Source: a bacterium (lineage in GTDB: Bacteria > Patescibacteriota > Minisyncoccia > Phycocordibacterales > UBA1550). Taken from it: a stretch of 14,173 nt of DNA. Position numbers and translations under genes: made by a program. Within the stretch, counting starts at the first letter, position 1. Each line of letters starts with the position of its first letter. This document shows, in pieces, positions 6,020-11,971 of the stretch. The notes below the pieces were generated by a model, which was not told where the DNA came from, did no database searches, and was given only the letters and a program-made list of their open reading frames with translations. Location: the NCBI GenBank assembly GCA_021823825.1, contig JAKANJ010000009.1, positions 1-14,173 on the forward strand. Reading direction: 5' to 3'.

Positions 6020-6676
6020 TTAAATCACCATCCTTTTTTTTAGAAATTCAGTGAATCTTTTCATTTCTTCTTGTCGCTTACTTAGTCGAATTCGTAAGGC
6101 ACTTTCCTCGGCAGGGTTTAGGTTTTTGGATGGTATTTCATCTGGTCCCGACTGAATTCTCCCCGCTATGCCTCCCAATGTTAATAAATTAATTGCGACA
6201 AGGGGATCTGGTTTTCCTCCTGTATAAAATTCATCAATCAAAGCAGACATAGTCTTTGCGAGTTTTTCGTTGTCTGCCATCCATTTTCTATATTCTGGTG
6301 TTTTCTCAACTGCTCCAATAGTATCCCAGAATTGTTTGTTTGCTTCTTCGTTTTGGCCTCGGCCAACCTCATCAGGACTAATATGGAATTGATCGCCGAT
6401 AGATTGTTTGGTTGCTTTTTCACCTACGAATCGCTCTTCTGGTTCGCCTACCGCTTTGAGGTTGACCCATGGATTAGCGATGCCGTGATCAATGTGTCCT
6501 TCACATGAACCCGAAGTCGGAATCTGATATAAATTTAGAATAGCAACAGTATCAATAATTTTAGTGTCCATTTCCACGCCTTGCTTATCAAGTCTTTTCT
6601 CGGCTACCTTCAACTTCTCTTCAAAAAGTTCCTCTTTTGTTTTTTGTTGGTATTCGTTGCCAGCCTTTTGTTCCAT
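6020..6676 (-). CDS. Unknown protein with SCEGHIDHG motif
   Basis: I do not recognise a named family. The 218-aa protein is soluble, charged and without a signal peptide. An N-terminal helical, K/E-rich segment (residues 8-35) suggests a coiled coil. Next comes a compact motif region, ILNLYQIPTSGSCEGHIDHG (46-65), followed by NPWV (68-71). The Cys58, Glu59, His61, Asp63 and His64 cluster looks like a metal or catalytic site, and I believe similar SCEGHxD...PW proteins occur in other Patescibacteria. The C-terminal part is again helical and charged (PAEESALRIRLSKRQEEMKR). TATAAG on the minus strand (6690-6685) lies 8 nt before the ATG. No SD is present. It stands alone, convergent with the DUF5715 gene. 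Confidence 0.7.
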   Translation of the reverse strand: MEQKAGNEYQQKTKEELFEEKLKVAEKRLDKQGVEMDTKIIDTVAILNLYQIPTSGSCEGHIDHGIANPWVNLKAVGEPEERFVGEKATKQSIGDQFHISPDEVGRGQNEEANKQFWDTIGAVEKTPEYRKWMADNEKLAKTMSALIDEFYTGGKPDPLVAINLLTLGGIAGRIQSGPDEIPSKNLNPAEESALRIRLSKRQEEMKRFTEFLKKRMVI

Positions 6677-6684
6677 TTCTATAG

Positions 6685-6690
6685 CTTATA
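6685..6690 (-). promoter_or_regulatory. -10 box of the SCEGH protein gene
   Basis: TATAAG on the minus strand (6690 to 6685), 5 of 6 matches to consensus, is followed by 8 nt and the ATG at 6676. This is the leaderless geometry. Confidence 0.5.
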
Positions 6691-6723
6691 TGAAGGAGGG
6701 TGGGGGAGCAAGTTTCTTCATTT

Positions 6724-6729
6724 TATCAT
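6724..6729 (+). promoter_or_regulatory. Possible -10 for the structured RNA
   Basis: TATCAT at 6724-6729 (5 of 6 matches) would start transcription near 6736, just before the first hairpin of the RNA candidate. No clear -35 box is seen. Confidence 0.4.
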
Positions 6730-6735
6730 TTGTTC

Positions 6736-7008
6736 TTAGCAGAGGTTACCCCTCGCCTGGGGTTCGCCTGAAACACGACGCTCTACCCAGCAGAACTCTT
6801 GTGGTCTCAGTAGGAATCGTCTCTCCTTGTATTCTGGAGCGCTTTGTGGTCACGAATATTTTCTTGTCGACGTACGCTAGAATGGCAATGCAGAAGAAAT
6901 CTTCTCGGTAGAAACCGCCTCTTCCGGTGGTCGAGACTAGGATTTTTTAAGGTTCTCCATGTACCAAGAAAATCCGTCGCCTTTGGTTCGATTCCAGCCA
7001 CAGGCAAG
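6736..7008 (+). ncRNA. Structured RNA candidate ending in a tRNA-like T-arm
   Basis: About 270 nt without a plausible protein gene, between a TATCAT box and a strong terminator. Several local stems can be seen. ACCCC/GGGGT (6748-6752 with 6759-6763) is extended by AGG/CCT. CTCC/GGAG lies near 6823-6839. ACCGCC/GGTGGT is nested within TCTCG/CGAGA (about 6904-6936). GGATTTT/AAAATCC (6940-6946 with about 6969-6975) encloses GGT/ACC. The 3' end carries GGTTCGATTCC, a tRNA T-loop with the stem TTGG/CCAG, followed by CACAGGCA. This end resembles tmRNA or tRNA. However, I find neither the conserved tmRNA 5' end (GG-TTCGACGG type) nor a tag ending in Ala-Ala, so tmRNA is only one option; an unknown RNA is another. 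Confidence 0.45.
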
Positions 7009-7053
7009 CAAACAAAAGAAAGGCGCCCACGAGGGGCGCCTTTCTTTTGTTTG
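7009..7053. terminator. Bidirectional terminator shared by the RNA candidate and tRNA-Arg
   Basis: Positions 7009-7028 pair perfectly with 7034-7053 (20 bp, 5-nt loop). The centre is GGCGCC-rich and the outer part is an A/G versus T/C tract, so U-rich 3' ends form on either strand. It serves the plus-strand RNA candidate and the minus-strand tRNA, whose last base is at 7054. Confidence 0.92.
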
Positions 7054-7125
7054 TGCTCTCGGTAGGAATCGAACCTACATTGCAAGCTCCGCAAGCTAGC
7101 GTCCTATCCATTGAACGACGAGAGC
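7054..7125 (-). tRNA. tRNA-Arg (anticodon GCG)
   Basis: A full cloverleaf on the minus strand, 72 nt. The acceptor GCTCTCG pairs with CGAGAGC. The D-arm is GTTC-AATGGATA-GGAC. The anticodon arm is CTAGC-TTGCGGA-GCTTG with one T-T mismatch. The T-arm is GTAGG-TTCGATT-CCTAC and the discriminator is A. The anticodon GCG lies at 7092-7090 and reads CGC and CGU arginine codons. C35 and A20 agree with arginine identity. CCA is not encoded (the next bases are CAA). A GCG anticodon is less usual than ACG for this codon box. Confidence 0.92.
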
Positions 7126-7367
7126 ATGTTTCTAATTATACCGTACTCCTCTCTGTAGCCGCTATGCCAGCCTTTTCCTAGACTAACCATAACAACGACG
7201 AGAGCATGTTTCTAATTATACCGTACTCCTCTCTGTAGCCGCTATGCCAGCCTTTTCCTAGACTAACCATAACAACGACGAGAGCATATTTCTAATTATA
7301 CCGTACTCCTCTCTGTAGCCACTAGATTAGCCTCTTTCTGGACTAACCATAACAACGACGAGAGCAT
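7126..7367. repeat. 80-bp tandem repeats carrying the tRNA-Arg promoter and 5' end
   Basis: The period is exactly 80 bp: units start at 7121, 7201 and 7281, and a fourth begins at 7361 but diverges after 7 nt. Units 7121-7200 and 7201-7280 are identical. The third differs at 7288 and in a block at about 7321-7341. Read on the minus strand, every unit holds a TATAAT box, TAGAAACAT or a near copy, and then GCTCTCGTCGTT, the first 12 nt of the tRNA. The true tRNA continues with C; the upstream copies continue with G. No protein gene lies in this region. Confidence 0.95.
7135..7140 (-). promoter_or_regulatory. Promoter -10 of tRNA-Arg, with two upstream copies
   Basis: The consensus TATAAT on the minus strand (7140-7135) lies 9 nt before tRNA base 1 at 7125. 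Exact copies lie at 7220-7215 and 7300-7295, so transcription could start at three places 80 bp apart. Confidence 0.75.
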
Positions 7368-7414
7368 TTTCAACGTACTTGGCACTCTACCACAAAAAAC
7401 CAAAAAGGCAAAAA

Positions 7415-7894
7415 CTAAAAACCAAGTTTACGCATCAAGCGGTCAGGCAATGGTTCTACTCGAGGCTCCTCCGAAACCATTCTCCCCACCATCTCATGAA
7501 CATCCTCAAGAACAAATTCTGTGAGCGGAATAACAATATGAGGCATCAAGTGTTTTTTTGAAACAAGAAGAAGCTTTGGCGCATGATAATCTTTTGCGTC
7601 CTCTTCTTTTTGGAGAATCCAAAACGAGTGAAGCGATTCCCAGGGGTATAAAATTTTCCCAGCACGAATACCTGCTTTTGAAATTTTATATTCAATTACT
7701 GCCGCTGGGTGTTTCTCGTAGTATAGAAGTATGCCCACCCCCAAAATAATAATGACGGAAAGCAGCATATTTCCCGCAATGATAAAAGCAACGGCGAGCG
7801 AGATGGTAATAATACCAAGCGCCCAATACCAATCAGCGCCGTGCTCCGCATGTTCATATTCTGCTGCCACCCAAGAGATCGTATCGTCGTGCAT
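7415..7894 (-). CDS. Small membrane protein with PH-like domain, unknown function
   Basis: I do not recognise a named gene. The frame opens with TTG at 7912, but the ATG at 7894 is preferred: TTGCGT (7931-7926) and TACACT (7908-7903) with a 17-bp spacer place transcription start at or just before it. The product is 159 aa. A short soluble N-terminus with WVAAEYEHAEHGADWYWA (residues 8-25) is followed by two hydrophobic helices (about 24-42 and 44-62), then a cytoplasmic beta-rich part (VIEYKISKAGIRAGKILYPW, with HIVIPL later). This order is that of small bacterial PH-like (YdbT/DUF5673-type) membrane proteins. The gene stands alone between the tRNA repeats and the AAA+ gene. T-rich sequence follows its stop on the minus strand. 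Confidence 0.7.
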   Translation of the reverse strand: MHDDTISWVAAEYEHAEHGADWYWALGIITISLAVAFIIAGNMLLSVIIILGVGILLYYEKHPAAVIEYKISKAGIRAGKILYPWESLHSFWILQKEEDAKDYHAPKLLLVSKKHLMPHIVIPLTEFVLEDVHEMVGRMVSEEPRVEPLPDRLMRKLGF

Positions 7895-7902
7895 ATATAT
7901 AG

Positions 7903-7931
7903 AGTGTAGCAAGGGATACGTGTCGACGCAA
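7903..7931 (-). promoter_or_regulatory. Promoter of the PH-like membrane protein gene
   Basis: On the minus strand TTGCGT (7931-7926), a 17-bp spacer and TACACT (7908-7903) are followed by 8 nt and the ATG at 7894. No SD is present. Confidence 0.5.
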
Positions 7932-7949
7932 TCCTCTTACTGCATGATA

Positions 7950-7978
7950 TTGACTCAGTTTAATAAAACGAGCATACT
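7950..7978 (+). promoter_or_regulatory. Promoter of the AAA+ ATPase gene
   Basis: TTGACT (7950-7955) is the best -35 box in the window. With a 17-bp spacer it faces CATACT (7973-7978). A second -10-like TATTAT lies at 7987-7992. Either gives a leader of roughly 50-65 nt before the ATG at 8051. Confidence 0.55.
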
Positions 7979-8017
7979 CACAGCAGTATTATGAGGTACA
8001 AATAGGTGTTTCATAAG

Positions 8018-8043
8018 TTCCTTAAACTCACCCATAAAGGAGG
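8018..8043 (+). promoter_or_regulatory. Strong SD with a possible masking hairpin
   Basis: AAAGGAGG at 8036-8043 lies 7 nt before the ATG at 8051 and fixes that start. Within the leader TTCCTT (8018-8023) can pair with AAGGAG (8037-8042), 6 bp with one G-U pair and a 13-nt loop. This could hide the SD and open at higher temperature. The regulatory role is inference. Confidence 0.45.
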
Positions 8044-8050
8044 CGATAAT

Positions 8051-9109
8051 ATGATAAGGCTAGACCCGAAGCTTCTCAGCTGTGAAGCAAGCTACTTCTA
8101 CAGGGCTCTCCAAGATCGCATTATTGGCCAAGACAGGGCAATCCGCACCATGGTGCGTACATTGCAGCAATGGAGGGCTGGATTTTCAGCGCCCGGTAAA
8201 CCGGTAGCGAACTTACTTCTTTTGGGGCCTACTGGGGTAGGCAAAACACATCTTCCTGAAGCGGTTGCAGAAATACTTTTTGATGACCCCAAAATGATGA
8301 TCAAGGTGGACTGCGCGGAGTATCAGCGTGACCACGAAATCAGCAAGTTGATAGGCTCACCGCCCGGATACGTCGGACGGGAAATTGAACCAGTCATCTC
8401 GAACAAAAAAATTGAAGAATGCCAAATGCCCGGCGTAAACCTTTCTCTCATTGTGTTTGATGAAATTGAGAAGGCCTCTCCCTCTCTGTGGCAATTGTTG
8501 CTTGGAATTCTCGATAAAGCTGTTCTAAACCTTGGTGATAACACACAAGTAGATTTGTCGCAGAGTATCATCTTCCTTACGTCAAATCTCGCTTCGCGGG
8601 AAATTGAAAGCTTAGCAAAGGGAGGGCTTGGTTTTGGCGGGGGAGTTCCCAAAGCAGGTGGCGATGCCGATAAAAGGATTTATCGTACCGCATTATCGGC
8701 AGCAAGCCGTAACTTTTCGCCCGAATTCATGAATCGTCTTGATCGCGTGATTGTGTTCCATGCGCTTAAGCACGAGCACCTGGAGCAAATTCTCAGGATT
8801 GAAATCAACAATGTTCGAAACAGGATCATGAAGCAGGCGGAAATAAATTTCAAACCGTTCACGTTTGAATGCACGCCCGCTGCCCTCGACTTCCTTCTCC
8901 GTGAGGGGACCGAATCGCGGTATGGTGCACGCCCGCTGAAGAGAGCTATTGAACGGCATCTCACAAATCCGCTCGCGAGTTTGGTCGCGACCAACCAGAT
9001 AGAGATGGCGGATAAGGTGCTTGTTGGTTACGATGAAAAAGAAGGACTCGTTTTTACAAAAGAGAAACAAGTTCCGATGAAACTGATGACGTTCAACGAG
9101 CGTCTTTAG
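8051..9109 (+). CDS. Stand-alone ClpB/ClpA D2-like AAA+ ATPase
   Basis: A 352-aa AAA+ protein equivalent to the second ATPase module (D2) of ClpB/ClpA, with no N-domain, D1 or middle domain. It has Walker A GPTGVGKT (residues 59-66), the pore loop GSPPGYVG (102-109), Walker B LIVFDEIEKA (133-142), sensor 1 FLTSN (175-179), the arginine finger in FMNRLDR (226-232), and sensor 2 YGARPLKR (291-298) in the C-terminal D2-small domain. Such rings use ATP to thread and unfold proteins. No ClpP-binding IGF/IGL loop stands out, so a disaggregase or remodelling role fits better than proteolysis; this is inferred. The frame is open from 8006, but the SD AAAGGAGG selects the ATG at 8051. A terminator follows. 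Confidence 0.9.
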   Translation: MIRLDPKLLSCEASYFYRALQDRIIGQDRAIRTMVRTLQQWRAGFSAPGKPVANLLLLGPTGVGKTHLPEAVAEILFDDPKMMIKVDCAEYQRDHEISKLIGSPPGYVGREIEPVISNKKIEECQMPGVNLSLIVFDEIEKASPSLWQLLLGILDKAVLNLGDNTQVDLSQSIIFLTSNLASREIESLAKGGLGFGGGVPKAGGDADKRIYRTALSAASRNFSPEFMNRLDRVIVFHALKHEHLEQILRIEINNVRNRIMKQAEINFKPFTFECTPAALDFLLREGTESRYGARPLKRAIERHLTNPLASLVATNQIEMADKVLVGYDEKEGLVFTKEKQVPMKLMTFNERL

Positions 9110-9130
9110 AAACGTGACCACAGAAACAAC

Positions 9131-9163
9131 AAAGAGCGAAGGCAAAACCTCCGCTCTTTTTAT
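9131..9163 (+). terminator. Rho-independent terminator of the AAA+ gene
   Basis: AAAGAGCG (9131-9138) pairs with CGCTCTTT (9152-9159). An inner AGG/CCT stem follows a single mismatch, with a CAAAA loop. The T-rich tail is TTTTTATTT. Confidence 0.9.
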
Positions 9164-9187
9164 TTAGCCATTTTTTTGTGTTCGGAT

Positions 9188-9193
9188 TATAAT
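9188..9193 (+). promoter_or_regulatory. -10 box of the MFS gene
   Basis: TATAAT at 9188-9193 gives a leader of about 24 nt before the ATG at 9224. No SD sequence is visible in that leader, which makes this gene unlike both the leaderless and the strong-SD genes nearby. Confidence 0.55.
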
Positions 9194-9223
9194 AGACTAA
9201 TCTGCGAATAACAAAGTTACTAT

Positions 9224-10447
9224 ATGGATGGCAAGAAAAAGAAGCCGCTTAGCAATGTATTTTTTATCGGACTCATCAGTTTTTTTGGTGGCATCAGTCA
9301 GGATATTTTTGTGCCAATTTTGCCTCTTTATTTTTCGAATGTGCTCGGGCTCAGTAAAGAGTTCATTGGCCTCGCTGAAGGCTTGGTAACAAGTGGATCA
9401 AGTATCTTTAAAATAGTAGCGGGATACTTAACTGACAAATTTGGGAAAAAGAAACCTTTAATTTTTTTAGGGTATCTTTTTTCACTCATTGCACGACCAC
9501 TCCTTGCTTTGACTGCAATGGGTAGCGGGCTTTTGGGGCTACGTTTTCTTGATGGGGTTGGGAAGGGGATGAAGGACCCACCCAAAGATGCCCTTACTGC
9601 TGACTCGACGGTCGTCGCGACCCGAGGAAGGGGATTTGGTATCGTGAGGATGCTTGATACGATGGGGTCCGTTGCTGGTCCTCTTATTTTATTTGGGTTG
9701 CTTTATCTTCTGCGAAACAATAATGCAAAATATCATATTGTTCTTTTTGCTACGGCAATTCCACTCTTCTTTACGTTGATTATTTTGACGCTTAAAGTAA
9801 AGGAAACGCCAAGGGTTGAAAAGCCAATAATTACGGTGCTCACAGCACCTCTTCCACGGAAATTCTACTTTTTTGTTGGCATTACACTTTTATTTGGAAT
9901 CGGTAATTCGTCAGCGGCCTTTTTGGTTTTGCGGGCTCAAAATGTTGGTATTACACTGCTCGCTATTCCTCTCGTCTATGCACTTTTCAATTTTGTATAT
10001 GCAAGCGCGTCCGTACCTTTTGGAAGTCTCTCTGATAGAATTGGCAGAGAAAAAGTAATTATGCTTGGTTGGGCAGCGTATGCAATTTCCTATTTTGGTT
10101 TTGGATTTGCCACAGAGAAGTATCAAATTTGGCTCTTGTTTGCATTTTATGGTCTCTATTTTGCTACCACGGAAGGGGTGGCAAAAGCCTTTGTTGCAGA
10201 TATCGTTCCTGCCGACCGACGTGGTCGCGCCTACGGCATTTACAGTACGGCAGTGGGACTTGTTTCTCTACCCGCAGGAATTATTGCGGGTTTGCTCTGG
10301 GATAGAGTTGGTTCCTCTGCGCCATTTTTCTTTGGCGGAACCGCCTCGCTTGCTGCGCTACTATTATTTATTTTTTTCTACCATCGGACAAAGTCTCGAG
10401 AGGGTAATCAAAATAGCGCACCTTCTTTTGCGGACTCTCGTGGATAA
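9224..10447 (+). CDS. Major facilitator superfamily transporter
   Basis: A 407-aa polytopic inner-membrane protein with about 12 helices in two halves. MFS motif A occurs after TM2 (GYLTDKFGKKKP) and again in the second half (GSLSDRIGREKV). RFLDGVGKGMKDPPKDALTADS-like sequence after TM4 is typical of a group of MFS proteins often annotated as permeases or drug exporters. The substrate cannot be read from the sequence. The C-terminus is polar (KSREGNQNSAPSFADSRG). The gene follows the AAA+ terminator under its own TATAAT box and converges on the flavin operon with only 2 nt between the two stop codons, with no terminator between them. Confidence 0.92.
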   Translation: MDGKKKKPLSNVFFIGLISFFGGISQDIFVPILPLYFSNVLGLSKEFIGLAEGLVTSGSSIFKIVAGYLTDKFGKKKPLIFLGYLFSLIARPLLALTAMGSGLLGLRFLDGVGKGMKDPPKDALTADSTVVATRGRGFGIVRMLDTMGSVAGPLILFGLLYLLRNNNAKYHIVLFATAIPLFFTLIILTLKVKETPRVEKPIITVLTAPLPRKFYFFVGITLLFGIGNSSAAFLVLRAQNVGITLLAIPLVYALFNFVYASASVPFGSLSDRIGREKVIMLGWAAYAISYFGFGFATEKYQIWLLFAFYGLYFATTEGVAKAFVADIVPADRRGRAYGIYSTAVGLVSLPAGIIAGLLWDRVGSSAPFFFGGTASLAALLLFIFFYHRTKSREGNQNSAPSFADSRG

Positions 10448-10449
10448 AA

Positions 10450-11967
10450 TTAAATAAAGCCAGAAAAATAGTCTGTTTTAATGTTTGATTTTTTAATACC
10501 CAGATCAAGAAGCATTTGTTTCATACCAGATACTAGTGCCTGGGATCCGGAAATATAGAATTGACGTTCACGATAGTCTGGCATCACCTCTTTGATCATT
10601 TCTTTTGTTATGCGTCCAATATTGCCGCCCCAACCTTTTGCTTCAGCATTTTTGTCCGTTACGGTGTAAACAGTTTTCACACCAAGCTTCTTTCGCGCAT
10701 CTTCGAATACATCTGTATAAATAATATCTCCCACCGATGCACCACTGAAGAAGAGGGTAACGGGACGATGGTCATTCCGATCCACAAGATTTTTTATCAT
10801 ACTTCGAAATGGTGTTATGCCAATACCACCAGCAATAAAGGCAAGTTTTTTTGATTTATTTTTCGGGAGTACAAAGTCACCAGAAAGCTGAGCAGCAATT
10901 ATTTTGTCGCCTGCTTTCATTGAGAGCATTTCCTTTTTAAACTCACTAATAGGGTCCTGAAGGCGGATACCAACACGTATTTCCTTCTCACGGGGAGACG
11001 AAGCAATCGTGAAGTATCGTCTGTTGCCTTTTGTATTAAAAGAGACATTATGCAGCGTCCATTCAAGATATTGGCCAGCACGAAATTTAAATTTTTGATC
11101 CGTCTCAAAAATGAAATCATAAAGGTCCTCTGACAAGCGGATTTTTTTCTTTAACGTAAGTACCAATTTTTGTTTTGGACTCACTATGTACACAAAAATA
11201 TTACCTAAAATAAGGGCAAGCTCTGGTGCCGCGTAGATTGAGCCGATATGGACGAATGGTAAAAAGAAGAAAGCAACGATTGAACCATAAATAATCCGAA
11301 GTGTTCGTGTTGGCGGTGTTGTGAGTGGCTCTGTGAGCATTACAGTCGCAAGGAAAACAAAACCAGAGCTAAGAAGTGTCTGCTGTAGAAACATTACTGC
11401 ACTGAGTCCATTCACAAGATCGTAGCTTATTCCGATGACTAGTGCTGTTAGAATAAAACTCAAAACCATATCAGTTCGATTGATTTTGCGTACGAGCAGG
11501 TATCCCAAGATTGCAACAAAAGGTAACATTGCCCCTGTGCCGATCCACCAGGATGCGGAAATGCCAATAAACCCTGTTATGAACACTGCAACTGCTGCGG
11601 GGTTAAATAAATGTTTGTTGTGAATCGCAAGAATATATTTTGACGCCATTGCGATAATGGCAACCGTAGCCAAAAGAGGAAGATCAGTAACCGAAACGGC
11701 GGGTGAGACGATCAGTGCGAGTATGAGACCCGTAATATATGCTGACTCATGATTTACGGATGCGTTAAAAGCCCAAGCAAAAATTTCGTTTGCGAGCCAC
11801 GATACAAGCATTAAAAATATGCCAGAAAGTGCAATTGACATACCACTATAGGGTAGTATGCCAAGGAAGCCTAGACCGACGGCGGCAAGCCAAATGAGTG
11901 CGACGATGTACAAAGTAATACGATACATCGGAATCTTGTTGAGAATTCGATCTATTGAGTTAAACAT
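10450..11967 (-). CDS. NqrB/RnfD-like membrane domain fused to a ferredoxin-NADP reductase module
   Basis: A 505-aa fusion. Residues 15-265 form about nine to ten membrane helices with the NqrB/RnfD signatures HNKHLFNPAAVAVF (116-129) and TVMLTEPLTTPPTRT (208-222). Residues 268-505 are an FNR-type reductase: the flavin motif RYFTIASSP (317-325), the NAD(P)-binding GGIGITP (380-386) and YISGSQALVSGMK (471-483). The likely task is to take electrons from NAD(P)H on the cytoplasmic FAD domain and pass them through a membrane flavin to an outer acceptor, the FMN_bind protein of the same operon. An SGAT-type flavinylation motif is not evident in the membrane part. It is the last gene of the operon, 4 nt after apbE (TAA-TAAA-ATG). 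RNF/NQR proteins normally keep these domains in separate subunits. Confidence 0.9.
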   Translation of the reverse strand: MFNSIDRILNKIPMYRITLYIVALIWLAAVGLGFLGILPYSGMSIALSGIFLMLVSWLANEIFAWAFNASVNHESAYITGLILALIVSPAVSVTDLPLLATVAIIAMASKYILAIHNKHLFNPAAVAVFITGFIGISASWWIGTGAMLPFVAILGYLLVRKINRTDMVLSFILTALVIGISYDLVNGLSAVMFLQQTLLSSGFVFLATVMLTEPLTTPPTRTLRIIYGSIVAFFFLPFVHIGSIYAAPELALILGNIFVYIVSPKQKLVLTLKKKIRLSEDLYDFIFETDQKFKFRAGQYLEWTLHNVSFNTKGNRRYFTIASSPREKEIRVGIRLQDPISEFKKEMLSMKAGDKIIAAQLSGDFVLPKNKSKKLAFIAGGIGITPFRSMIKNLVDRNDHRPVTLFFSGASVGDIIYTDVFEDARKKLGVKTVYTVTDKNAEAKGWGGNIGRITKEMIKEVMPDYRERQFYISGSQALVSGMKQMLLDLGIKKSNIKTDYFSGFI

Positions 11968-11971
11968 TTTA

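Noticed and set aside
6743..6800. A tRNA on the minus strand suggested by GGTAGAGC, like a D-loop
   Set aside because: No acceptor pairing and no TTCRA T-loop at the right distance.
6880..6938. tmRNA tag reading frame (GNAEEIF...)
   Set aside because: It does not end in a typical Ala-Ala type degron, and its stop is not in a helix-5 loop, so it does not prove a tmRNA.
6564..7094. Open frames on both strands (6564-6911 plus, 6807-7094 minus)
   Set aside because: The first overlaps the start of the SCEGH gene antisense; the second runs through the terminator and part of tRNA-Arg. Both have compositions unlike real proteins here.
7121..7367. CRISPR array
   Set aside because: The units are directly adjacent 80-bp tandem repeats with no distinct spacers and no cas genes.
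7991..8005. Five-codon ORF ATGAGGTACAAATAG in the AAA+ leader
   Set aside because: Too short and without supporting signal to tell from chance.
8006..8050. Longer N-terminus of the AAA+ gene
   Set aside because: The strong SD at 8036-8043 would lie inside the coding sequence, and the extra residues are not family-like.
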